From the NCBI GenBank assembly GCA_030918015.1, contig JAUPTP010000008.1:1-16026 (forward strand): DNA of 16,026 bases, in the 5' to 3' direction. How positions within the stretch are numbered: the first letter of the stretch is position 1; each line of letters begins with the position of its first letter. Below are positions 1 through 7,992 of this stretch, in pieces. The translations under genes and the position numbers were made by a program. Source of the DNA: Pseudomonadota bacterium (GTDB taxonomy: Bacteria > Pseudomonadota > Gammaproteobacteria > Burkholderiales > Burkholderiaceae_C). The notes under the pieces were generated by a model, which saw only the letters and a program-made list of their open reading frames with translations, had not been told where the DNA came from and made no database searches.

Positions 1-7
1 CTGGACC

Positions 8-496
8 ATGTTTGAGCCGATCGTCGTGGCCGGCGCCGAACACCTGCCCGAGCGGGTGCCGGTCGAGGTCGCGGTGGGCGTGCTGGTCGAGCGCGACGCC
101 GACGGCCGCGAGGGCCGCTTCCTGCTCACCTCCCGCCCGGCGGGCAAGGTCTACGCCGGCTTCTGGGAGTTCCCCGGCGGCAAGCTCGAAGTCGGCGAGA
201 CGGTCGAGCAGGCGCTGCGCCGCGAGCTGATCGAGGAGATCGGCATCACCATCGGCGCGGTCCACCCGTGGCGCGAGCTGGTGATGGACTATCCGCATGC
301 GCGGGTGCGGCTGAACTTCTGCAAGGTCTTCGACTGGACTGGCGAGTTCGAGATGCGCGAGGCGCAGACCATGGCCTGGCAGACGCTGCCGGTCGAGGTG
401 GAGCCGGTGCTGCCGGGCACGATCCCGGTGCTGCGCTGGTTCGCCGAGGAGCGCGGCCACGCCGGGCCGACGCACCGCGAGACGCCGGCGGGCTGA
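8..496 (+). CDS. mutT: NUDIX hydrolase, MutT family (8-oxo-dGTP diphosphatase)
   Basis: Predicted cytosolic sanitiser of the nucleotide pool that hydrolyses 8-oxo-dGTP to the monophosphate and so prevents A:T to C:G transversions. The 162-residue protein has a complete Nudix box (GX5EX7REUXEEXGU) from Gly58 to Ile80, with RE at 72-73 and EE at 76-77 as metal ligands. The preceding stretch around residues 50-57 (AGFWEFPG) matches the conserved MutT substrate loop. A family length of 130-160 residues fits. The frame is open to the left edge of the window, so the start at 8 is not fully secured, although residues 1-20 read like the usual N-terminus of Burkholderiales homologues. It converges on yacG, an order typical of this lineage. 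I am confident of the family; the exact substrate is inferred from context. Confidence 0.92.
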   Translation: MFEPIVVAGAEHLPERVPVEVAVGVLVERDADGREGRFLLTSRPAGKVYAGFWEFPGGKLEVGETVEQALRRELIEEIGITIGAVHPWRELVMDYPHARVRLNFCKVFDWTGEFEMREAQTMAWQTLPVEVEPVLPGTIPVLRWFAEERGHAGPTHRETPAG

Positions 497-510
497 ACCG
501 CCGGCCGCGC

Positions 511-533
511 CCGGCGCCGTCTTCAGGCGCCGG
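511..533. terminator. Possible bidirectional hairpin between mutT and yacG
   Basis: Perfect 8-bp arms CCGGCGCC (511-518) and GGCGCCGG (526-533) enclose a 7-base loop and lie at the meeting point of two convergent genes. The structure overlaps the yacG stop codon. There is no T-tract on either strand, so it would be a weak or atypical terminator; chance is possible at this GC content. Confidence 0.3.
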
Positions 534-732
534 CGTCGAAGTCGTCGGGCGGCTCGACCGCGCCGACGCGGTAGTCGCCGCTGGCCCAGGCGCCCAGGTC
601 ATGCTCGCGGCAGCGCAGGCTGCAGAAGGGCCGGTACGGGTTCAGGTCCTTCGCGAAGGGCGCGGGCGTGCCGCAGGCCGGGCAGGGCACCTGGCGCGGT
701 GCGGGCGAGTCGGGGGAAGAGATCATCGTCAT
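523..732 (-). CDS. yacG: DNA gyrase inhibitor YacG (zinc ribbon)
   Basis: Small cytosolic zinc-binding protein; E. coli YacG binds GyrB and inhibits gyrase. The 69-residue product carries four cysteines in the pattern C17-X2-C20-X16-C37-X3-C41, the family zinc ribbon, followed by the usual CREHDLGAW-like segment (residues 41-50) and an acidic C-terminus. It lies 37 bp downstream of zapD on the same strand, as is usual in Burkholderiales, but has its own TAGACT -10-like element at 741-746. The first ATG (732) starts only 8 bases beyond that element, which predicts a leaderless or nearly leaderless transcript. A second in-frame ATG at 726 would give a 67-residue protein. Confidence 0.93.
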   Translation of the reverse strand: MTMISSPDSPAPRQVPCPACGTPAPFAKDLNPYRPFCSLRCREHDLGAWASGDYRVGAVEPPDDFDAGA

Positions 733-740
733 CGCCCCCG

Positions 741-746
741 AGTCTA
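741..746 (-). promoter_or_regulatory. Predicted -10 element of yacG (TAGACT)
   Basis: On the minus strand the sequence reads CCTAGACTCGG just before yacG. TAGACT fits a sigma-70 -10 (TAnnnT), and nearly identical copies precede two other minus-strand genes in this window. No convincing -35 is seen. Only 8 bases separate it from the yacG ATG. Confidence 0.5.
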
Positions 747-769
747 GGCCAGCCGCGGCGCTCCCCGCC

Positions 770-1525
770 TCAGGCGCACAGCGTCAGCGGCAGCTGCAGG
801 CTGTCGTTCATCGGCCGCAGGCGGCCCTCGGCGTCCGCGCGGCTCAGCCGGATGGCCAGCAGCACCCGGTTGCCGTTGATCTCGGGAATCAGCTGCGACT
901 GCGGGTCGACCTCCAGCCGCGCCAGCTGCAGCGCCCGGCTGCCGCTGAGGCTGAGCTGGAAGAGCCCGCTGCGGAAGCTGGCCATCTGCGCGACGCCGGA
1001 CTCGCGCAGCAGCCCGAGGTTGACCTCCAGCGCCTGCGCGAGCGGGTCGAGCACGCCCACCCAGCGCAGCAGGTCGCCGCGGCGCTTCTGGTCGGACTCC
1101 TGCTGCCAGGCGAAGTAGCCCGGCAGATCGAACTCGCAGGTGCCGCCGGGGATGAGGATGCGGCTGCGCACCGCCATCAGCCACTCGTTGCTGGCCAGGG
1201 CCTGGTCGGGGCGGGCGGGCGTGCCGGCCAGGCGGCTCTGGGCGCCGACGATGCGCTCGATGGCCTGGTCCAGCGCCGCCTCCGAGATCGACGGGATGCC
1301 CCGGTAGCTCTCGAAGATCTTGTGCTGCCGGTCGAGCTCGCGCAGCAGGTCGGTGCGGAAGTCGGTGCGCGAGATCACGTCCAGGATCTCGAACAGCGTC
1401 GCCAGCGCGTAATGGTGATCGATCGCGGTCTCGCGCGGCAGCAGCTGGGCCAGCCGCGCGAAGAGACGCTCGAGCCGCAGCATCGTGCGCACGCTCTCGT
1501 TGAAGGGGTATTCGTAGTAGATCAA
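770..1525 (-). CDS. zapD: Cell division protein ZapD
   Basis: FtsZ-associated cytosolic protein that bundles FtsZ protofilaments at the division site. From the chosen start the product is 251 residues, close to the usual family length, and begins MIYYEYPFNESVRTMLRLE, the hallmark N-terminus of betaproteobacterial ZapD. The start is an inferred TTG (1525-1523): the frame stays open upstream to a position overlapping coaE, but homology begins at the TTG, and a GGGGAG ribosome site sits 9 bases before it. No ATG or GTG fits as well. The middle contains the conserved AIDHHYALATLFEILDV-like helix and the C-terminus is rich in beta-strand residues, as in the family. It lies 49 bp downstream of coaE and upstream of yacG, probably cotranscribed with pilD-coaE. 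Confidence 0.92.
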   Translation of the reverse strand: MIYYEYPFNESVRTMLRLERLFARLAQLLPRETAIDHHYALATLFEILDVISRTDFRTDLLRELDRQHKIFESYRGIPSISEAALDQAIERIVGAQSRLAGTPARPDQALASNEWLMAVRSRILIPGGTCEFDLPGYFAWQQESDQKRRGDLLRWVGVLDPLAQALEVNLGLLRESGVAQMASFRSGLFQLSLSGSRALQLARLEVDPQSQLIPEINGNRVLLAIRLSRADAEGRLRPMNDSLQLPLTLCA

Positions 1526-1574
1526 GACCTGGGTCTCCCCGATGCGGCCAGCCGGCCGGCCGGTTTCGATTGTT

Positions 1575-2171
1575 TCACAGCCAGCGCTTCCAGACATGCC
1601 CGACGGCGGCATCCAGCTGCTCGCGGTCCAGTCCGTCGTTGACGATCACCGCATCGGCCAGCGCACACCGCTGCGCGCGCCCGGCCTGCTGCGCGATGAC
1701 GCGCTCGACCGCCTCGCGGCTCCAGCCGCTGCGGGCCATGACGCGGGCGATCTGCGTCTCGGGCGAGCAGTCGATCACCAGGATGCGGTCGACGCGCTCG
1801 CGCCAGCGCGGGCCCGATTCGGCCAGCAGCGGCACGTCGAAGACCACCGGCGCGCCGACCGGTGCGCCCAGGGCGGCTGCCTCGGTGTCCTCGTGGATCA
1901 GCGGGTGGAGGATGGCCTCGAGCCGGCGCCGCTCGGCGGGGTCGGCGAAGACCCGCTCGCGCATGCGGGCGCGGTCCATCGAGCCGTCGGCGGCGATGGA
2001 TTCCGGCCCGAAGGCGGCCGCGATCGGCGCGATCGCCCGGCCGCCCGGGGCGGTCAGTCGGTGCGCGATCGCGTCGGTGTCGACGATGTGCGCGCCCCGC
2101 GTGCGCAGCAGGCCGGCGACGGTGCTCTTGCCGCTGCCGATGCCGCCGGTCAGGCCGATGCGCAGGCTCAT
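1575..2171 (-). CDS. coaE: Dephospho-CoA kinase
   Basis: Catalyses the last step of coenzyme A synthesis, ATP-dependent phosphorylation of the 3'-hydroxyl of dephospho-CoA, in the cytosol. The 198-residue protein opens with the characteristic P-loop [12 protein letters not shown] (residues 6-17). The [14 protein letters not shown] segment (about 30-43) supplies the substrate-binding Asp. The [10 protein letters not shown] motif and the [15 protein letters not shown] lid region follow later, and all are in the family order. Its ATG (2171-2169) overlaps the pilD stop in an ATGA junction, so translation is probably coupled to pilD. This pilD-coaE-zapD-yacG order is conserved in Burkholderiales and many gammaproteobacteria. 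The much longer open frame running upstream through pilD is non-coding. Confidence 0.97.
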   Translation of the reverse strand: MSLRIGLTGGIGSGKSTVAGLLRTRGAHIVDTDAIAHRLTAPGGRAIAPIAAAFGPESIAADGSMDRARMRERVFADPAERRRLEAILHPLIHEDTEAAALGAPVGAPVVFDVPLLAESGPRWRERVDRILVIDCSPETQIARVMARSGWSREAVERVIAQQAGRAQRCALADAVIVNDGLDREQLDAAVGHVWKRWL

Positions 2172-3037
2172 GCCCAGCCCATCCAGCGCAGCACCCGCTC
2201 GCTGCCGGCCAGCATCACCGTCAGGCCGCCGCCGGCCAGGAAGGGCCCGAAGGGCACATAGCGGCCCTCGCGCAGCGAGGCGCTCATCTTCATGCCGATG
2301 CCCACGCCCGCGCCGATCACCGATGCGCCCAGCACCACCGGCAGCAGCATCGCCGGCCCCAGCCAGGCGCCCAGCGCGGCCAGCAGCTTGAAGTCGCCCG
2401 CCCCCATGCCGTCCTTGCCGGTGACCAGGCGGAACAGCGTCGCGATGCTCCACAGGCTCAGGTAGCCGCCGATGGCGCCCCACAGCGCCTGCTCGGGCGT
2501 CAGCGGCAGCCAGCCCAGCAGCGCACCGAGCAGCCCGGCCCAGGCCAGCGGCTGCGTCAGGCTGTCGGGCAGCAGCGTGGTGTCCCAGTCGATCAGCGAG
2601 GCCGCCAGCAGCGTCGCGGCAAAGCCGCACCACAGCGCGGCCTGCGGCGTCGGGCCGAAGCGCCAGCCGATGGCGGCGAACAGCAGCGCGCAGCCCAGCT
2701 CGACCAGCGGATAGCGCGGCGAGATCGGCGCGCGACAGGCCGCGCAGCGCCCGCCCAGGCGCAGCCAGCCCAGCAGCGGGAGGTTCTCGTGCCAGCGCAG
2801 CACATGGCCGCATTTCGGGCAGCGCGAGCGCGGGCGCGACAGGCTGAGCGGGCGGCCGTCGTCGCCGGGCGCCGGCGCCGGATCGACGCCGAGGATCTCG
2901 GCGCTCTCGCGGCGCCACTGGCGCTCCATCATGATCGGCAGCCGGTGCGCCACCACGTTCAGGAAGCTGCCGATGCACAGGCCGAACAGCGCGAGCGAGA
3001 ACGGCGACAGCAGCCAGTCCAGGGGGAGAGGATTCAT
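2168..3037 (-). CDS. pilD: Type IV prepilin leader peptidase / N-methyltransferase
   Basis: Inner-membrane bifunctional aspartic protease (peptidase family A24A) that cleaves the leader of type IV prepilins and type II pseudopilins and methylates the new N-terminal Phe. The 289-residue protein starts with a membrane helix containing the conserved [16 protein letters not shown] segment (19-34). A cytosolic methyltransferase loop follows, with two CxxC pairs (C73/C76 and C98/C101). Several membrane helices then carry the catalytic Asp pair: D150 in [11 protein letters not shown] and D215 in GMGAGDFK. It overlaps coaE by four bases. The usual upstream partners pilC and pilB are absent here; a predicted glycan-modification gene lies upstream instead. 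A CAGAAT -10-like site precedes it, suggesting its own promoter. Confidence 0.97.
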   Translation of the reverse strand: MNPLPLDWLLSPFSLALFGLCIGSFLNVVAHRLPIMMERQWRRESAEILGVDPAPAPGDDGRPLSLSRPRSRCPKCGHVLRWHENLPLLGWLRLGGRCAACRAPISPRYPLVELGCALLFAAIGWRFGPTPQAALWCGFAATLLAASLIDWDTTLLPDSLTQPLAWAGLLGALLGWLPLTPEQALWGAIGGYLSLWSIATLFRLVTGKDGMGAGDFKLLAALGAWLGPAMLLPVVLGASVIGAGVGIGMKMSASLREGRYVPFGPFLAGGGLTVMLAGSERVLRWMGWA

Positions 3038-3067
3038 CGGGCGACGGATCGGGCTTCAGGGGCGCCC

Positions 3068-3073
3068 ATTCTG
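3068..3073 (-). promoter_or_regulatory. Possible -10 element of pilD (CAGAAT)
   Basis: The minus strand reads GTCGCAGAATGGG 30 bases before the pilD ATG, which would give a leader of about 23 bases. No good -35 is visible. The same CAGAAT hexamer occurs upstream of bfr. A GC hairpin with 6-bp arms (3084-3089 / 3093-3098) lies just upstream and could end the preceding transcript. Confidence 0.3.
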
Positions 3074-3106
3074 CGACATCCGGCGCCCGCTCCGGGCGGG
3101 GGTGCC

Positions 3107-4618
3107 TCAGGCCGCGGCCAGCACCTCGGCGAGCTCGCGGTCGACGCCCGGGCCCGGAGGCGCTCCGACCAGCGCCTGCAGCGGCACCGAGGTGCCGGCG
3201 GGCAGCAGCTGCTCCTGGGGCGGCACGGCATCCTCGGGCAGGTGGCAGTCGATGGTCATGCGCCGCGCCAGCGTGCGCTCGCGCGGCGTGGTGGCCACCT
3301 TGCGCAGGCCCAGTCGGCCGCGGGCAGCGTCCCCGTCCTGCTCGTGCCGCTCGAAGCGGTGATCGAACCAGCCCAGCTGCCAGAACTGCTCGGTGCAGCG
3401 CGTCCAGAGCTCGTCGGGCACCTGCGCTCCGCCCTCGATCGTCAGCAGGCCGTCCTCGCGCAGCAGGCTCAGGCAGTTCGTCAGCAGCGTGGGCAGCTCG
3501 GCCGCGCGGATCGATGCCAGCGGCAGCACGATCTCCTCGCACTGGCCGGCCTCCAGCCGCAGCGGCCCGCACAGCGCCGACACCGCCGCCAGCGGCAGCG
3601 CCAGCGGCTGCATCAGGTCGAGCGCCAGGTCGGGTTCGCCACGCGGGCCGGGCTCGAGGTTCAGCCAGCCGATGCGGTAGTCGGTGCCGGCGCCCAGATG
3701 CAGGCGTGCGGGCCGCCAGGGCTGAGGGTCGCGTCGGTGCAGGTGCGTGAGCCCGACGCCGCAGGCATGCACCAGGATGTCGGCCATCGCCTGGGCCGGA
3801 TCGAGCTGCTCGAAGTGCGCATGCTGCTGCGTGGTGCGCTCCACCCAGGCCGGCGTGCCGAACTCGCACGAGAAGAAGGTGCCCAGCGTGTCCTCGTCCA
3901 CCCAGCTGACCGCCTGCTCGATGTAGCCGGGCACGCGCGTGGCGGCGGTGCGCTGCAGCACGACCGGCGTGCCCAGGCTGAGGCAGTGGGCGAGCAGCAC
4001 CGGATCGACATGGCCGCTGCCGTGGGCATCGCACAGCAGCACCGCACGCGCCTGGCGGATGAAGGCATCGCGCTCGGTGCCGTACAGCGGCTGGTCGAGC
4101 AGGCTCACCGGCACGCCGCAGTCCTCGATGCGCGCGACAAACGCCTGGGCGGCGGCGCTGAAGTCGCCCAGGTGCAGCAGCTCGATCGGTCGGCCGTCCA
4201 GGGGCAGCGGCACGCCGTCGAACTCGTCGGCCAGATAGGGCGCATGCACGAAGGGCACCAGCGGAATGCGGTCGGGCTGCGCGGCGTAGGCCGCCAGGTT
4301 GGTCGGGTCGGCGTCCACGACCGCGCGCCGCCCCAGCAGCGCGAGGTAGTCCGCGTCGGCCTCCCGTCCATCCGCCCCGAACTGCTCCAGGTTCACGAAG
4401 ACGCAGGGGTGGCGCTCGCACTGGGCCTCGTCGAAGCCCAGGTGCGCGCCGAAGACGAAGTTGACCGCGTCATGGCGCAGCCGGTTCTTCGACAGGCTGA
4501 CCCGCGCGCCCAGCCGCCGGAAGTGGTAGCGGAAATAGCGCGCCGGGTCGAGCAGGCCGAGGGCCTGCTCGTGGCCGGCAGGCTGGACGACGCAGAGATG
4601 GATGTCCGGCAGGGTCAT
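3107..4618 (-). CDS. Two-part glycosyltransferase-like / methyltransferase-like protein
   Basis: No named family recognised with confidence. The 503-residue soluble protein has no signal peptide or membrane helix. Residues 1-300 resemble a GT-B-type glycosyltransferase region: alternating strands and helices, an [12 protein letters not shown] segment at about 145-156, and a [16 protein letters not shown] stretch at about 207-222 like the donor-binding helix of such enzymes. Residues 303-400 read as a Rossmann methyltransferase-like domain: [20 protein letters not shown] (305-324) matches SAM motif I plus the adjoining 'GW-N-D/E' strand, and [14 protein letters not shown] (384-397) matches the post-motif helix and strand. 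The ATG at 4618 is preferred over an upstream TTG (4627); neither has a ribosome site. It lies last in a row of three probable glycan-modification genes, 89 bp after the GT2 gene, with its own TAGACT promoter element. The function is inferred. Confidence 0.75.
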   Translation of the reverse strand: MTLPDIHLCVVQPAGHEQALGLLDPARYFRYHFRRLGARVSLSKNRLRHDAVNFVFGAHLGFDEAQCERHPCVFVNLEQFGADGREADADYLALLGRRAVVDADPTNLAAYAAQPDRIPLVPFVHAPYLADEFDGVPLPLDGRPIELLHLGDFSAAAQAFVARIEDCGVPVSLLDQPLYGTERDAFIRQARAVLLCDAHGSGHVDPVLLAHCLSLGTPVVLQRTAATRVPGYIEQAVSWVDEDTLGTFFSCEFGTPAWVERTTQQHAHFEQLDPAQAMADILVHACGVGLTHLHRRDPQPWRPARLHLGAGTDYRIGWLNLEPGPRGEPDLALDLMQPLALPLAAVSALCGPLRLEAGQCEEIVLPLASIRAAELPTLLTNCLSLLREDGLLTIEGGAQVPDELWTRCTEQFWQLGWFDHRFERHEQDGDAARGRLGLRKVATTPRERTLARRMTIDCHLPEDAVPPQEQLLPAGTSVPLQALVGAPPGPGVDRELAEVLAAA

Positions 4619-4652
4619 GGTCGGCAATCGAGACGGGGATTCGGTCCCGGCC

Positions 4653-4658
4653 AGTCTA
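4653..4658 (-). promoter_or_regulatory. Predicted -10 element (TAGACT) of the glycosyltransferase/methyltransferase-like gene
   Basis: The minus strand reads GCCTAGACTGGCC in the 89-bp gap before this gene. Transcription would start about 28 bases before the ATG at 4618. It shares the octamer CCTAGACT with sites at 741-746 and 7993-7998. No clear -35 is present. Confidence 0.5.
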
Positions 4659-4707
4659 GGCAGTGCGTCGCCCCGGCGGCGTGCCGATCAGGCCGGGCAA
4701 GACCGCG

Positions 4708-5760
4708 CTAATCGGCCAGGGCCAGCTCGGCGCGCAGCGAGCGCAGCAGCTCGAGGTTGTGCTGCGCCAGATCGCTGCCGCGGCCGTGCACGGTGCCGTC
4801 GAGGTCCGGTCGCTCGCCGATCTCCAGGCAGCGCGTCCAGGTGCCCTCGATCATCGGCAGCAGCTCGCCGGCCCGCTGGGGCTCGCGGGTGGCCCAGTCG
4901 AGCATCAGGTCTCCCAGCGCGAAGAAGAAGTCGGGAGAATCGGACCACAGGTCCATCTGCGCCGCCGCCTGCTCGATGCCCTCGGCATGGCGGCCGGCGC
5001 CCTTGAGCGCATGCAGGCGGCGCACGCACAGGTCGTGCATCCAGCCCGGTGCGTCGGGCCCGGTCGGCTGCAGGGCCAGCGCCCGCGCGAAGCAGTCGAG
5101 CGCCGCGGCTGCACGGCCGTGCACGTCGTGATCCTTGCCGAGCTGGTACCAGAGGTAGGCGTCGTCGGGCCGATCGGCGATCTCGCGCTGCAGCAGCCGG
5201 GCGTTGCGGTCGGCCTTGCGCGCCAGGGCCTCGGGTCGGTAGCCGGCGTGGCCGATGGTCACCGGCAGCCGGCGCACCGGCAGCGCGTGCTGGGGCTGCT
5301 CGTGCACCCGGCCGCGGTAGCGCACCGAGCCGGGCAGGACGCGGCTGATCCAGCTGGAGGCCACCGCCTCGGCCCCGGCGGCGCCGCCTTCGAGCGCGTG
5401 CTGGCTGTCGATGCGCAGGGCGCCGACGAAATCGGGCTTGCAGGTGCGCAGCGCCTCCAGCACGGGCCCGCCGGCGTCGAGCCATTCGTCGCCGTCGAGC
5501 ACCAGGTGCCAGTCGGCCCCGGCCAGGTCGAGCGCGGCATTGCGGGCGGCGGCGAAGTCGTCGCACCAGTGGAAGTCGGCCACCTTCGCGCCGGCCGCGC
5601 GGGCGATCTCGCGGGTGCGGTCGCTCGATCCGGTGTCGAGCACGACCATGCGGTCGACATGGCGGCGCACGCTCTGCAGCGTGCGCCGCAGGCCGCGGGC
5701 CTCGTCGCGGACGATCATGACCAGGGCGATGCGGTACAGGCGGGCGGGTTGGGGGCGCAT
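4708..5760 (-). CDS. Glycosyltransferase family 2 with TPR-like C-terminal region
   Basis: Predicted inverting GT-A glycosyltransferase. The 350-residue protein starts at ATG 5760 and has the GT2 landmarks in order: VMIVRDEA (14-21), nucleotide-binding VVLDTGSSDRT (39-49), DFAAARNAAL (68-77) and the metal-binding DGD at 89-91 in LVLDGDEWLD. This is the subgroup resembling SunS-like or 'TPR-glycosyltransferases', where RVHEQP (about 155-160) follows. Residues around 200-260 contain a helix pair (DAYLWYQLGKDHDVHGRAAA) typical of tetratricopeptide repeats, suggesting a protein or glycoprotein acceptor. It begins 11 bp after the GT41-like gene and is probably cotranscribed with it. A longer open frame upstream runs through the neighbour and is not real. 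The acceptor and sugar are unknown. Confidence 0.88.
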   Translation of the reverse strand: MRPQPARLYRIALVMIVRDEARGLRRTLQSVRRHVDRMVVLDTGSSDRTREIARAAGAKVADFHWCDDFAAARNAALDLAGADWHLVLDGDEWLDAGGPVLEALRTCKPDFVGALRIDSQHALEGGAAGAEAVASSWISRVLPGSVRYRGRVHEQPQHALPVRRLPVTIGHAGYRPEALARKADRNARLLQREIADRPDDAYLWYQLGKDHDVHGRAAAALDCFARALALQPTGPDAPGWMHDLCVRRLHALKGAGRHAEGIEQAAAQMDLWSDSPDFFFALGDLMLDWATREPQRAGELLPMIEGTWTRCLEIGERPDLDGTVHGRGSDLAQHNLELLRSLRAELALAD

Positions 5761-5771
5761 GGGCGGGGGCT

Positions 5772-7949
5772 TCAGCTGGAGGAGGGCGGGGGCAGGGCGG
5801 CGAGCGCGATCGGCGGCCGGCCGGCCTCGAGCCGGTCGATCATCCGGCGCACCAGCGCGGCGAAGTCGCGGGCCAGACCGGCGGGGGCATGCAGCGGATC
5901 GGCCTGCAGGCGCTGCTGCAGCTGCTCGCGCAGCGCGGCGCGGCGGGCCGGATCGCGGCCCAGGCGCACCGCCTCGATGTGCAGGCGCTCCGGGCCGTCG
6001 CAGACCAGCTCGGGCAGGCCGAGCGACTGCAGCAGGGCGGCCGCCCGGCGCGATCCGGCGCAGCGGCCCCGCCGGGTCAGCACCGGCACGCCCTGCTGCA
6101 GCGCATCGACGCAGCGGCGCTCGCCGCTGTCCGGAAAGGTGTCGAGCACCAGATCGGCCAGCGGCAGGCGGGCGACATGCCGTGCCGCCTCCTGCTCGGA
6201 GGCGAAGACCAGCCGGTGCGCGGCGATGCCCAGGCCCGCGGCGGCCTCCTGGAGCCGGGTGCGCACCGCGGGCGAGGGGCCGCGCAGCCACAGCACGGCC
6301 CCGTCGGTGTCGGCCAGGATGCGGCACCAGACCGCGAACTGCTCGGGCAGGATGGCGCCGGGTCGGGCGAAGCAGGCGTAGACCATCGCCGTCTCGGGCA
6401 GGCCGCAGTCGGCTCGGGTGGGCGGATCGAACGGGGTGTCTGGCGGCGCCGGGGGCTCGGCCGTCGGGCGGTGGCGCCTCGGCATCTGCGCGATCGCCTC
6501 GGTCATCGCGTCACGCAGGTCGAGCGGCGTGCGCTCGGGGTCGCCCACCAGGTAGTCGATGAAGTCCGCGCCGGTGCTGCCGGGGCCGTCCGCCCAGGCG
6601 ATCTGCAGGGCGGCGGGGTGGCGGGCCAGCGTGGACAGGCGCCGGGTGTCGGGTCGGGCATCGAGCACGGCCAGCAGATCGAGCCCATCCGCGCTGATCG
6701 TGGCCTCGAGCGCATCGGCGTCCTGCTCGATGCAGTCGCGCCAGTGGCAGGTCTGGGTGCGCAGGTGCTGCAGCGCGTGCTCGTCGTCCTCCGGGCGGTC
6801 GAGGTAGGCGAACAGTTCGAACTGCGCCGGGTCGAGCTCGGCCAGCATCGCCACGATGGGCCAGGGCGGGGCCTCGCCGGCCAAGGGGGCGCCGATCAGC
6901 ACGCCCAGACGCAAGCGTGCCGCCGGCGCGCGCCGCGCCCGCTTCTGCGCGGCCCTGCGGGCGATGCCTCTCCCGAGTCGCGCCCGCAGGGCCTGCTCGG
7001 CGGCCTGGCGCAGGCGGGCCGGATCGTCGGTGAAGGCCGCCAGCAGGGCCGGATCGGGCACGGTGCGGGCCTCCGGATGGGGCGCGGCCGGCTGCTGCAG
7101 CGCCCGCTCCAGCCGGACCTGATCCTGTTCCAGCGCCGGCCAGTCGGCCTCGGCCGCCGAGGCGCTGGCCGCCGCCAGCGCGGCGCCGGCATCCTGCGGG
7201 TTCTCGTCGACCAGCGTGCGGTAGCACCAGGCGGCCTCGGCCGGCTCGCCCCGCTGCGTCAGCGCCTGGCCCAGGCGGTGCAGCGCCTCATGCCGCAGGG
7301 CCGGGTCGGCGCCGGCCTGGGCCAGGGCGGCCGTGGCCTCGCGGGCGGCCTCCTGGGGGCGCTGCAGGGCCTGCCACGCGGCCGCCCGGGCCAGGAACCA
7401 TCCGGCGGGACGGGGCGCCGGTGCCGGATCCAGGTGATCGAGCAGATCCAGGGCTTCGCCGGGATGGCCCGCTTCGGTGAGCTGCCGGGCCCAGGTCAGG
7501 CTCTGGTGCGCAGGCTCTGCCGCGCGGGCCAGCGTCTGGCGCACCCGATGCAGCGCCGAGGACTCGCGGCCGAACACCTGCTCGAGCCGGGCCATCAGCC
7601 GCACCAGGCGGCTGGCGGATTCGGTGGTTTCCGGGCGGTTGTGGGGCGCGGCGGGTTGTGGCTGCGCCGGCCGGCCGTAGCGCAGCGGCAGCGCGTCCGG
7701 CCGGGCCTGCAGCAGCAGCAGGGTGGTCGGCAGCGCGGGGCGGAGCGGTTCGGTGGGCGGCGGAGACGTGGGGGCGGTCGCGGAGGCGTCGCGCGAAGCC
7801 AGCGCATCGAGCAGGGCCTGCTGCGGCAGGTTGCGCCGGGGCGGCGGCTCGGGCAGGGCGCCTGGCGGATGGCGCTCGTCGGGCGAGGCGTCCGACGACG
7901 GGGTGCGCCGGACAGGCCACAGCGCAGGCAGGGGACCAAGAGCATCCAT
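5772..7949 (-). CDS. TPR and GT41 (O-GlcNAc transferase-like) protein, degenerate active site
   Basis: 725 residues. A proline-rich, low-complexity N-terminus (1-110) is followed by TPR-like helices at about 145-260. A GT41-like GT-B domain then runs from about 345 to 700: RLRLGVLIG (345-353), DPAQFELFAYLDRPEDD (373-389), ISADGLDLLAVLD (418-430), PAALQIAWADGPGSTGADFIDYLVGD (445-470), AVLWLRGPSP (551-560), LADLVLDTFPDSG (597-609) and DALQQGVPVLTRRG (615-628) all align with bacterial SPINDLY/OGT proteins. Known GT41 catalytic landmarks are missing: no His in the first GT loop (GAPLAGEAPP, 353-362), the Lys of the NQxYKI motif is Ala532 (ARPGAI), and the GTTxSDAL loop reads GERRCVDAL. It may be inactive, regulatory, or use another mechanism. 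It is probably first in a transcription unit with the GT2 gene; a TAGACT -10 at 7993-7998 lies 43 bases upstream. Likely role: protein glycosylation. Confidence 0.85.
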   Translation of the reverse strand: MDALGPLPALWPVRRTPSSDASPDERHPPGALPEPPPRRNLPQQALLDALASRDASATAPTSPPPTEPLRPALPTTLLLLQARPDALPLRYGRPAQPQPAAPHNRPETTESASRLVRLMARLEQVFGRESSALHRVRQTLARAAEPAHQSLTWARQLTEAGHPGEALDLLDHLDPAPAPRPAGWFLARAAAWQALQRPQEAAREATAALAQAGADPALRHEALHRLGQALTQRGEPAEAAWCYRTLVDENPQDAGAALAAASASAAEADWPALEQDQVRLERALQQPAAPHPEARTVPDPALLAAFTDDPARLRQAAEQALRARLGRGIARRAAQKRARRAPAARLRLGVLIGAPLAGEAPPWPIVAMLAELDPAQFELFAYLDRPEDDEHALQHLRTQTCHWRDCIEQDADALEATISADGLDLLAVLDARPDTRRLSTLARHPAALQIAWADGPGSTGADFIDYLVGDPERTPLDLRDAMTEAIAQMPRRHRPTAEPPAPPDTPFDPPTRADCGLPETAMVYACFARPGAILPEQFAVWCRILADTDGAVLWLRGPSPAVRTRLQEAAAGLGIAAHRLVFASEQEAARHVARLPLADLVLDTFPDSGERRCVDALQQGVPVLTRRGRCAGSRRAAALLQSLGLPELVCDGPERLHIEAVRLGRDPARRAALREQLQQRLQADPLHAPAGLARDFAALVRRMIDRLEAGRPPIALAALPPPSSS

Positions 7950-7992
7950 GGACCGGGCCGCGCGGGGCGGCGCGGGATGGGGAATGCGCCCG

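Noticed and set aside
2172..4421. Upstream extension of the coaE frame to 948 codons
   Set aside because: Homology to CoaE starts at the ATG at 2171; the rest is an out-of-frame reading of pilD and its neighbour.
1862..4711. A 949-codon open frame on the plus strand opposite coaE, pilD and the methyltransferase-like gene
   Set aside because: It is Arg/Gln/Ala-rich low-complexity translation antisense to clearly conserved genes. Long open shadow frames are expected at this GC content.
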